Shown here: one piece after another, positions 15,548 through 23,510 of the stretch
Layout of the letters: each line of letters begins with the position of its first letter
How positions within the stretch are numbered: position 1 is the stretch's first letter
The notes under the pieces: model-generated
Database searches by the model: none
Told to the model about the DNA's origin: nothing
The model's input: the letters and a program-made list of their open reading frames with translations, nothing else
Source of the DNA: a virus
IMG/VR virus record: IMGVR_UViG_3300023181_000026
Span: 1 to 64,000 of that record
Direction: 5' to 3' (one strand)
DNA: 64,000 bases
Translations under genes and position numbers: made by a program

Positions 15548-15814
15548 ATGCGTATAAAATTGTGGCTGGAGCGTAAGTATCCTAAAGATTGTTCTAGATT
15601 GAGAGAGTTATTTACAGATGAACAGTTAGACTATTATTTGAAAATTAAAGAAGGAGATTTTGGTAATTTAGAATCTTTCGGTTTGTCTTTTTTGCGGCGA
15701 AAAAGGCGACTTAACAGATTTGAATATTTACTAAGAACAGGTGAAGTAATATTACTTAGTAAAGATAAAAATATTAACAATAGATTAACAGTAACTGATG
15801 AATTTAAATTGTAG
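15548..15814 (+). CDS. Hypothetical basic protein (88 aa)
   Basis: Basic product; the middle reads FLRRKRRLNRF, encoded by consecutive rare CGG/CGA codons that form one of the GC-only words (15694-15699) inside T- and A-runs. The basic patch could bind nucleic acid. No family recognised. Confidence 0.6.
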   Translation: MRIKLWLERKYPKDCSRLRELFTDEQLDYYLKIKEGDFGNLESFGLSFLRRKRRLNRFEYLLRTGEVILLSKDKNINNRLTVTDEFKL

Positions 15815-15838
15815 ATTTGTCTTAGTAAAACATACTGT

Positions 15839-16147
15839 ATGAAAGACCAAGATAAAATAGATATTCTAACTAAAGGTTTATATAATATATTATTACAAGA
15901 AGATGTCAAATGTAAAAATATAGCTAATGAGGCTTTAAATAAAATTCAAGTAAAGAAAGTCTTAAGTAATAAATATGAAATTAACAAAATCTACATTACT
16001 AAATTACAAACAGGATGGGAGTTTCTACTAAAAGAGATAGTGTATAAAAATAATAAATCTAATATAGACCATTTTAAAGGTATTTGGATAGGTAGAGAAC
16101 ATTTAGGCATTTGTCCTTTAGGTGCTGATAGATTAATAAATGAATAA
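15839..16147 (+). CDS. Hypothetical protein (102 aa)
   Basis: Lys-rich protein (IDILTKGLYNILLQEDVKCKN; KIYITKLQTGWEFLLKEIV). No family recognised. Overlaps the zinc-ribbon gene by 8 bases. Confidence 0.62.
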   Translation: MKDQDKIDILTKGLYNILLQEDVKCKNIANEALNKIQVKKVLSNKYEINKIYITKLQTGWEFLLKEIVYKNNKSNIDHFKGIWIGREHLGICPLGADRLINE

Positions 16148-16340
16148 AGACATGAACAAAATAAAACAAAGAAGAGATGTTGGGGCAATATGTCCTAAGT
16201 GTAAAAGCCCAGACTATAAATATAATGATAGAGCCAATTCAGAATTCACTGATGATGGTAAGCATCAATTTGAATGTAATTCATGTGGTAAGACTTGGCA
16301 ATATGGTAAGTCAGAATCTGTTTACACAAAATTTATTTAA
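16140..16340 (+). CDS. Zinc-ribbon protein (66 aa)
   Basis: Two C-x2-C knuckles, ICPKCKSPDYKY (about residues 18-29) and FECNSCGKTWQY (about 44-55), about 26 residues apart. This is the TFIIS/transposase-type zinc ribbon, which usually binds nucleic acid or RNA polymerase. The ATG at 16152 is an alternative start. Could modulate transcription, but that is inference. Confidence 0.72.
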   Translation: MNKDMNKIKQRRDVGAICPKCKSPDYKYNDRANSEFTDDGKHQFECNSCGKTWQYGKSESVYTKFI

Positions 16341-16343
16341 TTT

Positions 16344-16781
16344 ATGATAAAAGAATATGTTTTAGGTTTTTGTTTTACGCGCGATAAAAAGAAGGTGGTT
16401 TTAATAAGTAAACTTCGCCCTGCGTGGCAAAATGGATCTCTGAATGGAATTGGCGGCAAGGTAGAAACTTATGATAACTCTCCTTTAGATGCTATGATAA
16501 GAGAATTTAAAGAAGAAACTGGAGTTGAGACTTTAATAGCAGATTGGGATTATTTTACTAAGATGATTTTCCCTAATGATATTATGGGCGGTGTGGCTGT
16601 AGTGCATTGTTATAGAATGTTTTCTAATTTGGCGTGGCAATGTAAAACAACTGAAGAGGAGGAGATTATCTTGGTAGATATTAATGAGTTAGATAAATTT
16701 GATAAAATTAGTAATCTTAATTTTCTTATTCCTTTAGCTTTAGATGAAAATGTAACTTTGGCTGAAATTGAAATAAAATAA
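16344..16781 (+). CDS. Nudix hydrolase
   Basis: 145 residues. The Nudix box runs from Gly38 to Val61: GGKVETYDNSPLDAMIREFK then EETG. The catalytic R-E-x2-E-E-x-G part is intact (Arg53, Glu54, Glu57, Glu58). The early part is one residue longer than the usual 23 and lacks the first Glu. The N-terminal strand and LNGIGG turn fit the fold. Nudix enzymes cut nucleoside diphosphate-X compounds such as ADP-ribose, NADH or oxidised dNTPs. The substrate cannot be read from the sequence. The NADAR and A1S_2505-like genes make an ADP-ribose link worth considering. Confidence 0.88.
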   Translation: MIKEYVLGFCFTRDKKKVVLISKLRPAWQNGSLNGIGGKVETYDNSPLDAMIREFKEETGVETLIADWDYFTKMIFPNDIMGGVAVVHCYRMFSNLAWQCKTTEEEEIILVDINELDKFDKISNLNFLIPLALDENVTLAEIEIK

Positions 16782-16783
16782 TT

Positions 16784-17002
16784 ATGGAAAATCAAATATT
16801 AGAAATAGATAGTTTACAAGTTAATATAGAAATTTTTGAAAAATTATTTATTCAACATACAGGGTTAACAACGGAAGATTTTAAAATAAATTCTGCAAGA
16901 AATCAAAGAACAAGCATATGTGGTTACTATGAACTACATAAAGTTAATGATTTTAGATTAAGGGAATATAGGCAAGGTGTAAAAATGCTTTTAAAAGTAT
17001 AA
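16784..17002 (+). CDS. Hypothetical protein (72 aa)
   Basis: Small protein (ENQILEIDSLQVNIEIFEKLF; CGYYELHKVNDFRLREYRQG) directly after the Nudix gene. No family recognised. Confidence 0.62.
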   Translation: MENQILEIDSLQVNIEIFEKLFIQHTGLTTEDFKINSARNQRTSICGYYELHKVNDFRLREYRQGVKMLLKV

Positions 17003-17008
17003 TTTATT

Positions 17009-17446
17009 ATGAGTGGTAGACCAAAACAAGAAATATATCTGTATGATTCAGATGGTAAATATCTGAGAAAGTTTGAGAGTTCCAGCGAGTTTTGTAGAAC
17101 TTTTCAGTTTGATGATAACCTTTTTTCGCGCCTTGATGGTGTATTTGAATTTGAAGACCTCAGAGTAGCTGCAACTTATAGAATCGGCAGAGAAGGTATA
17201 GAAGCTTGGAGAAGATACAAGAAAAGCGTTTATACAAAGAAATATGTAGGTAGAAAGATTGCTGAGACTGTACTCAATAATAATAAAATCGGTAATCCTT
17301 TAGAACTTATTAATCTAGACGGTGAAGTTATTGCAACATTTAAAAACTTCTATTTCGCCAAAAAACTTTTGAAAATGACAGACAGTTCTGTTCCAAATAC
17401 TAAGAACTTTAATGAAGACGGATTAAAATTTAGATATGTTAATTAG
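17009..17446 (+). CDS. NUMOD1-type DNA-binding protein lacking a nuclease domain
   Basis: 145 residues. QEIYLYDSDGKYLRKFESS (about 7-25) matches the NUMOD1 strand-turn-strand seen at the C-terminus of homing endonucleases. A second related unit, PLELINLDGEVIATFKN, lies near residue 97. The basic middle RRYKKSVYTKKYVGRK probably contacts DNA. No HNH or GIY-YIG core is present. It may be a leftover of a homing gene or a domesticated DNA-binding protein. Its end overlaps the next gene by 11 bases. Confidence 0.6.
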   Translation: MSGRPKQEIYLYDSDGKYLRKFESSSEFCRTFQFDDNLFSRLDGVFEFEDLRVAATYRIGREGIEAWRRYKKSVYTKKYVGRKIAETVLNNNKIGNPLELINLDGEVIATFKNFYFAKKLLKMTDSSVPNTKNFNEDGLKFRYVN

Positions 17447-17642
17447 TGTAGATAATTGGAGTTTAAAATGGGAGCAAGATGGTAAGGTTTATTATATTGC
17501 TATACCTCCCGCCGCAAAGAATGAAAATAGAATTGATATAATAAGTCAACAACAGTTTGATAAGATGTCTAACTATCATTTAGATGTAGATTGTATAGTA
17601 ATAGAAATAAAAGACGGAAAAATTAAAAATATAATTTATTAA
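17436..17642 (+). CDS. Hypothetical protein (68 aa)
   Basis: Small beta-rich protein (NWSLKWEQDGKVYYIAIPPAA) just before the primase. No family recognised. An 8-base GC word (17508-17515) encodes the Pro-Ala-Ala turn. Confidence 0.6.
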   Translation: MLISVDNWSLKWEQDGKVYYIAIPPAAKNENRIDIISQQQFDKMSNYHLDVDCIVIEIKDGKIKNIIY

Positions 17643-17643
17643 G

Positions 17644-18549
17644 ATGCACTACAATCAAATAAAATTCCCTTATTATCAAAATGGTATAAAAACTATAAAA
17701 CCGTCAGGGCTTATTTCTTTAGAACAGTTTATGAATTCTGTAAGGAAACCAAGGGCTGAGATGCAGGAAGCTTTTAAATTAATTGAGAAAGCATCTAAAG
17801 AAGGTAATAAAGCCGAGAAAGATAGATTAAAGACTGAGAAATTATTCTTCACTACCCCTTCTGTTATAGTTGATCCTATAAGAAATTACGATTCGATAAG
17901 GCAATTTCTACCCTTTGTTGTTGCGGAATACGATAATGTTGAATATGCGGAAGATCTAAGAGATTATATATTTGATAAATTCCCTAGTTGTATATTTGCT
18001 TTTACCTCTCCTAGTAAATCAGGTGCAAAATTTCTGTTTCATGTAGAACCTCCGACCAGTATAAATCATTATAAGGAATTGTTTTTTGGTTTGGCGGCAG
18101 ATTTAGATAAGTTTAAAGGACTAGATATGTCTAATGAAAGATGTACACAACCATTATTCAATAGTTGGGATGAGAATGCTAAATATAGAGACAATGCGAT
18201 ACCATCTACTAAGAGAGGCTTTAAAACTAATGCTTTCGATGCAGATAAAGAAATAGATTTTGATATGCCACAAGAAGTAGATGCAAAAATCGAAATAAAA
18301 GTGGTAGATTCTATAAAGTTTCTTATTGATAGGATTTTAGAATCAGCTCATCCTCAACTTTTAGGCTGCTCATTTTTGATTGGCGGCTGGGCAGCAGCAA
18401 ATTATATTCATCAGGATTTGGCGTTCGATACAATGATTGAAGCTATAGAAAATAATGACTATATGAGTAAAAATGTGAATGGTTATAAATTAACCGCGAA
18501 ACAAATGTTCGCAAAAGGATTAAATTTTCCAACAGAGTATAAATCATGA
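17644..18549 (+). CDS. DNA primase of the BT4734/VirE-N type
   Basis: 301 residues with the archaeo-eukaryotic-like primase layout of the BT4734 N-terminal (VirE-N) family. An acidic strand FVVAEYDNVE (about residues 90-99) replaces the usual D-x-D. Then come FTSPSKSGAKFLFHVE (about 121-136), the HYKELFFGLAADL helix, and NERCTQPLFNSWDENA (about 166-181), equivalent to the sR-x-C-x-x-S-x-D motif. A C-terminal helical region (GCSFLIGGWAAANYI) resembles PriCT. It should make primers for the helicase and PolB of this window. The first acidic motif is unusual and activity needs proof. Confidence 0.75.
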   Translation: MHYNQIKFPYYQNGIKTIKPSGLISLEQFMNSVRKPRAEMQEAFKLIEKASKEGNKAEKDRLKTEKLFFTTPSVIVDPIRNYDSIRQFLPFVVAEYDNVEYAEDLRDYIFDKFPSCIFAFTSPSKSGAKFLFHVEPPTSINHYKELFFGLAADLDKFKGLDMSNERCTQPLFNSWDENAKYRDNAIPSTKRGFKTNAFDADKEIDFDMPQEVDAKIEIKVVDSIKFLIDRILESAHPQLLGCSFLIGGWAAANYIHQDLAFDTMIEAIENNDYMSKNVNGYKLTAKQMFAKGLNFPTEYKS

Positions 18550-18671
18550 CAACAGAAGAAAAATTAATTTCGATGCTTCAACCTAAAGACTATGTTTCCA
18601 AGGTAAAAAGTTATTGTAATAAATGTGAATATATAATTAATAAAACTAATAAGGAAAATGAAAACATATAA
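18546..18671 (+). CDS. Mini-protein (41 aa)
   Basis: 41 residues, starting as an ATGA overlap with the primase stop and overlapping the next start by 14 bases. It contains SYCNKCEYII, a C-x2-C that could be half of a metal site. Function unknown. Confidence 0.45.
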   Translation: MTTEEKLISMLQPKDYVSKVKSYCNKCEYIINKTNKENENI

Positions 18672-19083
18672 AGGATTAATCACAGAACTGCCAAAAAACG
18701 GTATTTTCGTATTTGGATCAAATACACAAGGGAGACATTCTCTCGGAGCTGCAAAAACAGCAAGAGATAAGTTTGGGGCTCAGTACGCTAACCCTATGGG
18801 CAGACAAGGACAATCTTATGCTATAATAACTAAAGACCTTACTAAGAATATGCATCCTTCTATACCTAGAAGTTTTATAGAGAATCAGATTAGTGGGCTT
18901 TACAACTATGCTTTAAAGAATCCTGACTTAGATTTTTATGTAGCTTATAGTGGTGTTGGTAAGAATTTGAATGCTTATTCTAATCAAGAAATGGCGGATA
19001 TGTTCTCTCATATTCCAATAGTTGAAAATATAGTTTTTGAAGTTGAATTTAGTAAATTATTAAATAATGAATTATCCAGATAA
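18658..19083 (+). CDS. A1S_2505-like phage protein (possible ADP-ribose-related)
   Basis: 141 residues. The N-terminus KNGIFVFGSNTQGRHSLGAA (about 13-32) then TARDKFGAQYANPMGRQGQS and YAIITKD are the signature of the phage non-structural family named after Acinetobacter A1S_2505. The Gly-rich loops after a beta-strand, and the later VAYSGVGKNLNAYSNQEMA, resemble macro-domain-like ADP-ribose-binding folds. The link to ADP-ribose is my inference. It sits near the primase and in the same array as NADAR and Nudix genes. Confidence 0.72.
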   Translation: MKTYKGLITELPKNGIFVFGSNTQGRHSLGAAKTARDKFGAQYANPMGRQGQSYAIITKDLTKNMHPSIPRSFIENQISGLYNYALKNPDLDFYVAYSGVGKNLNAYSNQEMADMFSHIPIVENIVFEVEFSKLLNNELSR

Positions 19084-19348
19084 AATATATTTAAATACAG
19101 GATATGAAGCCGATAGTGTGGATTTTCATGAACTGTTTGAAGTCACTTGGTCTGAAAATAAAGTTCACAGTAATGATATAGCTTATATTTCTAAGGATTC
19201 TCTTCTGTCTTTTTTATGCTCGCGAATAAAAGAAATAGAACACGAAAAATCTACTATAAATACGAATACAATGGCAGGAGGAAACAAAATCAATCGTCTT
19301 AGAGGTATTCAAAAAGAACTTAAACAAATAATAGAAACTTTTAAATAA
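19067..19348 (+). CDS. Hypothetical protein (93 aa)
   Basis: Starts NYPDKIYLNTGYEADSVDF and reads VHSNDIAYISKDSLLSFL, a pattern (x-W-x-E-x-K-x-x-x-x-D-I-x-Y-I) common in small Bacteroidota phage proteins. The C-terminal half is a basic helix. Function unknown. Overlaps the previous gene by 17 bases. Confidence 0.66.
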   Translation: MNYPDKIYLNTGYEADSVDFHELFEVTWSENKVHSNDIAYISKDSLLSFLCSRIKEIEHEKSTINTNTMAGGNKINRLRGIQKELKQIIETFK

Positions 19349-19354
19349 AATTTT

Positions 19355-19729
19355 ATGGCACAAATAAAAGCAGGAGATAAAGTTAAATTTTTAGCTATAT
19401 CTTGGGACGAGCCTCATTGGGAATTTGACCACCCCACAGTTGTATTAAAACCTTTAATAAGATATTCACCTAATGGGGAAGGGTGTGAAGGATTAATAGA
19501 AGAATTAGCTATTGATATATGCGTAGAAGATGTAGAGGATGAGGATATTTCAGAAGAATTTGATTGGAGAAAATGGAAATTATCAACTTTAAATAAAGTA
19601 GCCAAAGAAAGGTTAGAAGGAAAAGACACATGGAAGTCTAAGATTATAGAAGTTGTAAAACAGACTTTAGAATTCTATGAAGGTGAAGATGGTTTAGAGT
19701 TTAGTGTGATAGAAACTGTAACTGTTTAA
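19355..19729 (+). CDS. Hypothetical acidic protein (124 aa)
   Basis: Very acidic centre (VEDVEDEDISEEFDWRKW). The start (QIKAGDKVKFLAISWDEPHW) suggests a small beta-barrel. No family recognised. Confidence 0.66.
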   Translation: MAQIKAGDKVKFLAISWDEPHWEFDHPTVVLKPLIRYSPNGEGCEGLIEELAIDICVEDVEDEDISEEFDWRKWKLSTLNKVAKERLEGKDTWKSKIIEVVKQTLEFYEGEDGLEFSVIETVTV

Positions 19730-19734
19730 AAACT

Positions 19735-19923
19735 ATGGAACATCACAAATATGGAATATTTTTAATTGAACTAAAAAAAGATGGAGAAGTCATAGGAATA
19801 TATGAAAGTATGTCTACTATGGAATTTATTACAGAATTTGAAACATTACAAGAATGTAGAGAGTTTCAATCTGAATACTCTAATATTTATAGCTTGAAAA
19901 CTATTATAATACCTGTTTACTAA
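19735..19923 (+). CDS. Hypothetical protein (62 aa)
   Basis: Small protein (KYGIFLIELKKDGEVIGIYE; TLQECREFQSEYSNIY) with a beta-hairpin then a helix. No family recognised. Confidence 0.6.
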   Translation: MEHHKYGIFLIELKKDGEVIGIYESMSTMEFITEFETLQECREFQSEYSNIYSLKTIIIPVY

Positions 19924-19925
19924 AA

Positions 19926-20159
19926 ATGAACGACACTTTAATTATATGCATTACCTTAGTAATTTTATCAGTTTTGTTTATTATCTTTCATTTTATTTCG
20001 CGGCAAATAAATAATCCTTATACAGAGGAAATTATAGGTGAAAGACATGAGCACATTTATAGCCAATTAAACCCTAACAGGCAGGTATTAATTTATACTA
20101 TAAGACGATCATATAAAAACGGTAAAATAAAAGTATATACATCTACAATAGAGCATTAA
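19926..20159 (+). CDS. Single-pass membrane protein (77 aa)
   Basis: Residues 4-23 (TLIICITLVILSVLFIIFHF) form a transmembrane helix, followed by a soluble basic tail. An N-terminal anchor like this would place the tail in the cytoplasm. Function unknown; possibly a membrane-acting early protein. Confidence 0.64.
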   Translation: MNDTLIICITLVILSVLFIIFHFISRQINNPYTEEIIGERHEHIYSQLNPNRQVLIYTIRRSYKNGKIKVYTSTIEH

Positions 20160-20163
20160 TAAT

Positions 20164-20421
20164 ATGGAAATTAAATCAATAACTTACGGATCTACTTGTT
20201 TCGGTAATTTAATGCGAGTTAACGGAGTTGATTATGAAGATATGTCTGAACAGGAACAGATTGATATAATAATGCTTGCGACAAAAGAAGATTATGGTAG
20301 AAGTACTTTATTTATGGAGGCTTTAAAGATATTGTCTTCCGAATATGATGGCGAGTATTCAACACACTATTGTAGTCAATGCGGAACAACAGAAAATATA
20401 ATGAAAGTAAATTTAGAATAG
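20164..20421 (+). CDS. Hypothetical protein with Cys pair (85 aa)
   Basis: EIKSITYGSTCFGNLMRVNG at the start and HYCSQCGTTENIMKV at the end; the C-x2-C could be half of a zinc site. A helical acidic middle lies between. Its stop directly abuts the next start. Confidence 0.62.
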   Translation: MEIKSITYGSTCFGNLMRVNGVDYEDMSEQEQIDIIMLATKEDYGRSTLFMEALKILSSEYDGEYSTHYCSQCGTTENIMKVNLE

Positions 20422-20892
20422 ATGATAACAGAAGATTCAAAAATATTAGCGGAATATTTAGATTGGAAATATATTCCTTTTAATGATTTGCAAAATTATC
20501 CTAAAGCAGGTTGGTGGAAAAAGTCAAAATCTTTAAATAAAAGAAGTTATTTTGTCAATGAGGGATATGCAGAGTATATAGTTAGAAAGCATTCAGAACT
20601 TAGATTCTATAATTCTTATGATTGGTTATTCAAAGTGATTAAAAAGCTTGAAAGTGAAGAGTTAGAAGATTATATGTACTCTTGGGAAGATGAAAGAGGA
20701 ATGAACTATAATTTTAATGGTATAAGGGTAGATAGAATGGGAGATTGGGATGTTTCTATACATCTAGAATTAGATCCTGCTATAGTAATTGGAGAGGCTA
20801 GACTTATTAAAGATGATAAAGAACAATTGTTTTCAGTTCTTGTTGCGGCGGTTAAAAAAGTGAATGAAATTAAAACAGAAAGTAGATTATGA
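20422..20892 (+). CDS. Hypothetical protein (156 aa)
   Basis: The start ILAEYLDWKYIPFNDLQ and the segment GWWKKSKS, then ELRFYNSYDWLFKVIKKLES, follow a pattern repeatedly found in Bacteroidota phage proteins of unknown role. Ends with a helical segment. ATGA overlap with the next gene. Confidence 0.68.
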   Translation: MITEDSKILAEYLDWKYIPFNDLQNYPKAGWWKKSKSLNKRSYFVNEGYAEYIVRKHSELRFYNSYDWLFKVIKKLESEELEDYMYSWEDERGMNYNFNGIRVDRMGDWDVSIHLELDPAIVIGEARLIKDDKEQLFSVLVAAVKKVNEIKTESRL

Positions 20893-21047
20893 AATCATTT
20901 AAGTTAATAAAAGAATATCCAGGATGTAGTGAATTAGGAAGAATAGTCCACTTATTTGGAGATGTTTACAGGGAATCTAAAACTATTGGTGGATTTTTTG
21001 TGAAGAGTGATATAGAAACTTACCCTGAATTTTGGGAACAATTATAA
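20889..21047 (+). CDS. Mini-protein (52 aa)
   Basis: 52 residues: KEYPGCSELGRIV ... IETYPEFWEQL. The YPG-x-x-x-LG and YPEFWE pieces are a short motif often seen in phage proteins and their C-termini. Start overlaps the previous stop as ATGA. Function unknown. Confidence 0.58.
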   Translation: MKSFKLIKEYPGCSELGRIVHLFGDVYRESKTIGGFFVKSDIETYPEFWEQL

Positions 21048-21056
21048 AAATAAATT

Positions 21057-21230
21057 ATGGAGGCACTAAAAGATTGGTCAGATTATCCTATAGGAACAAA
21101 AGCTCCTGCGATAATGGGAGGGTATTGGATTAAAAGAGTAAATGGCTGGCAATGGAATGAAACAGGTGGCACTTTTCCCAGACCTGGAGCTGATAATTCA
21201 GGAACAGTTATTTTACCACTTAATAAATAA
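21057..21230 (+). CDS. Mini-protein (57 aa)
   Basis: 57 residues (DWSDYPIGTKAPAIMGGYWI; GWQWNETGGTFPRPGADNSG), Trp/Gly-rich and probably a small beta fold. No family recognised. Confidence 0.57.
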   Translation: MEALKDWSDYPIGTKAPAIMGGYWIKRVNGWQWNETGGTFPRPGADNSGTVILPLNK

Positions 21231-21233
21231 GTA

Positions 21234-21536
21234 ATGACTTTAGAAGAAAAACTTATAGATCTCGGATTTATAAGGCGGGATAGTAAAATATTAGACAGTT
21301 ATATCCTAGACATTTCATATACACCGACCGAAATAAAAGAATTAAGCATAAGCACAGAATTAGGAAATCAATATGTTTATATAAGACAAGGTGATAAGGG
21401 TAAGGCTCATTGGGAAGTAGACTTAGTTTGCATTTATAATTCTGATTATATGGGAAATCTTACAGTAGAGTACATAGAAAAATTAGTTGAAGTAATTAAA
21501 CCAAAAATAAAGGAAAGCTTGAGATATGACAAATAA
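21234..21536 (+). CDS. Hypothetical protein (100 aa)
   Basis: Protein (TLEEKLIDLGFIRRDSKIL; GNLTVEYIEKLVEVIKPKI) with alternating strands and a final helix. No family recognised. Overlaps the next gene by 11 bases. Confidence 0.64.
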   Translation: MTLEEKLIDLGFIRRDSKILDSYILDISYTPTEIKELSISTELGNQYVYIRQGDKGKAHWEVDLVCIYNSDYMGNLTVEYIEKLVEVIKPKIKESLRYDK

Positions 21537-21645
21537 AACTCTAAAATCAATTATAATTGAAGAACTTGTGGCAAGTGAGTATCAGGATAATTATTCTTAT
21601 GAAGACATTGCAAATAGTATAATTTGGAAAATTCGCGCAAAATAA
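21526..21645 (+). CDS. Mini-protein (39 aa)
   Basis: 39 residues (TNKTLKSIIIEELVASEYQD; IANSIIWKIRAK), helical and basic at the end. The fit between neighbours supports it as a gene. Function unknown. Confidence 0.45.
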   Translation: MTNKTLKSIIIEELVASEYQDNYSYEDIANSIIWKIRAK

Positions 21646-21656
21646 AATAAATAAGA

Positions 21657-21914
21657 ATGGCAAGAGAAGCAGTACACACATTAAGACTAACATGGATTCC
21701 TGAAAAAGGAAGTGTATGTCATATATCTAATTTTAAAAATAATCTTATAGTTGGTGAGGGGTTTGGTGCAACATTTTTAGACATTGCTGCTGATGGAAAA
21801 GACATAGTCTTTAGATTTTGTAAGGAAATAGCCGAGGAAGATATAAAAATGCGGCGGAAAAAAGAACTGACAGATCAAATAAATAAGCTACAAGAAGAAC
21901 TTAACTCACTATAA
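21657..21914 (+). CDS. Hypothetical protein (85 aa)
   Basis: Beta-rich first half (VHTLRLTWIPEKGSVCHISN) and a basic C-terminal coiled-coil-like helix (MRRKKELTDQINKLQEEL). The MRRK codons form a GC-only word at 21851. No family recognised. Its stop lies four bases before the metallophosphoesterase gene. Confidence 0.63.
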   Translation: MAREAVHTLRLTWIPEKGSVCHISNFKNNLIVGEGFGATFLDIAADGKDIVFRFCKEIAEEDIKMRRKKELTDQINKLQEELNSL

Positions 21915-21918
21915 AACA

Positions 21919-23508
21919 ATGACATATAAAGAACTATCTCCAGAACAAATAGAATATATAAGACATATTTATTATTCAGAAAGGAGTCATAAAGAAAAAA
22001 CAGATCTTCTAGGAGAAAAGTTTGGAATAGCTGAACGCACTGTAAGAAAATGGTGGGAGTATATGGATTTGAATAAAATATCATCCGATCTCCCTCTACA
22101 ACTGCAAAAAGCACAAAACAGAAATCTACATAAAGATACTAAAGTTGTTTTAGTTACTACAGCGCAAAATAAAACTTCAATAAATAGAGATTTCTTAAAC
22201 AATTTAAAAGCTTATCAGTCCTATATTGAAACTGTATTAGGTAAGAAAACAGAACTAATCATCATCCCGTCTCGTTACAGAAATCCCTCTTCTAACATAG
22301 AAACTGAGGCTACTAAAGCTCAGGATTGGTGGGAGGATGAAATAGAAGATTATTTATTTTATGGCAAGGTTGATTTCGGAGATGTTTTGATTTCAGCGGA
22401 CAGTAGAATAAGCCCAACAGCTAAGGAGCCAATCCTAGGGTATGAAATACTGGCAGATAATAAGCATTTGGTTTTAGGGCACAGTAAGACGCATTTTAAA
22501 ACTCTTCCTAGATTTAGAGGAGAAGATTTGAGAACTATAGCAACTACAGGGTATCTAACCACAAAAAACTACTCTCAGAGTAAGAGTGGAGAAATTGGTA
22601 GTAATAACCATTGTTATGGATTTGTTGTCCTAGAAAAAATTGATGAAAAACGTTGCTATATACCTAGAAATGTAAAAGTAAAAAAAGACGGAAGTTTTAC
22701 AGATCTTATACATTCAGTTGATAAAAAAGTATCTGTAATATCAGAATCTTTAGGTTTTATATGGGGCGACATACATACTAGAGTTGTAAATAGGGATTTT
22801 GTAAATGTAACTAAAGAGTTGCTTAAAAAATTAAAGCCTAAAAAGAACATTTTGCACGATATTTTTGATGGAAGTACTATAAACCCCCACGAGAGTAAAG
22901 ACATGTTCATACAGCGTCTAAAAATAGTACAGAACAAACATCTATTAGAGGATGAAGTTAATGAATGCTTAGACTTCATAGAAGAAATTAAAGGTTGCTG
23001 TGGAGAAGTTTATATTTCAGAGTCAAACCATGATGTATTTTTACCAAGGCACATTAATGGAGAAAACTGGAAACGAGACTTACATAATAGCCCTGCATAT
23101 TTGAAATATGCTCTAATTCAACAAACAGTTGACTTAACCCAATATGGAGACATACTAGGTTACCTTATACATCAACGATTTGGAGAAGACGTTACATATT
23201 TAAAAATGGGAGATTCTATGTATCTTGCTGATTATCAGGTGGCTAGCCATGGAGATTATTCTTCAAACGGCAGTCGAGGCGGCACAAGAGGATTTAGTAG
23301 ATTGAATTTAAAACTGATACATGGACACAGCCATTCTCCGATGTTGCATAATAACGTCTCATGTGTCGGAGTAACGTGTAACATACATCAGTTTTATAAT
23401 AGAAAAGGATTATCTTCATGGGCATATGGTCACTCTGTTGTACATAGCAATGGTAAAAATCAGTTACTAGTATTTACTGACGATTATAAACTATCAGGAT
23501 TAATTTAA
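21919..23508 (+). CDS. HTH-linked calcineurin-like metallophosphoesterase (T5 A1-like)
   Basis: 529 residues. An N-terminal helix-turn-helix (about 20-50: KEKTDLLGEKFGIAERTVRK) is followed by a metallophosphoesterase: GDIH (about 282), HDIFDGS (about 313), SESNHD (about 366-371), ASHGDY (about 442-447) and HGHSH (about 467-471). These are the metal ligands of the calcineurin-like fold. Phage T5 A1, a pre-early protein needed for host DNA degradation, has a similar domain. The likely role is a nuclease acting on host or phage DNA, perhaps targeted by the HTH. Phosphatase action is the alternative. The second motif lacks a classic G-D-x2-D. Confidence 0.75.
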   Translation: MTYKELSPEQIEYIRHIYYSERSHKEKTDLLGEKFGIAERTVRKWWEYMDLNKISSDLPLQLQKAQNRNLHKDTKVVLVTTAQNKTSINRDFLNNLKAYQSYIETVLGKKTELIIIPSRYRNPSSNIETEATKAQDWWEDEIEDYLFYGKVDFGDVLISADSRISPTAKEPILGYEILADNKHLVLGHSKTHFKTLPRFRGEDLRTIATTGYLTTKNYSQSKSGEIGSNNHCYGFVVLEKIDEKRCYIPRNVKVKKDGSFTDLIHSVDKKVSVISESLGFIWGDIHTRVVNRDFVNVTKELLKKLKPKKNILHDIFDGSTINPHESKDMFIQRLKIVQNKHLLEDEVNECLDFIEEIKGCCGEVYISESNHDVFLPRHINGENWKRDLHNSPAYLKYALIQQTVDLTQYGDILGYLIHQRFGEDVTYLKMGDSMYLADYQVASHGDYSSNGSRGGTRGFSRLNLKLIHGHSHSPMLHNNVSCVGVTCNIHQFYNRKGLSSWAYGHSVVHSNGKNQLLVFTDDYKLSGLI

Positions 23509-23510
23509 AA

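Noticed and set aside
17009-17446. The NUMOD1-type protein as a full homing endonuclease.
   Set aside because: No HNH, GIY-YIG or LAGLIDADG core residues are present in the frame or in the adjacent frames.
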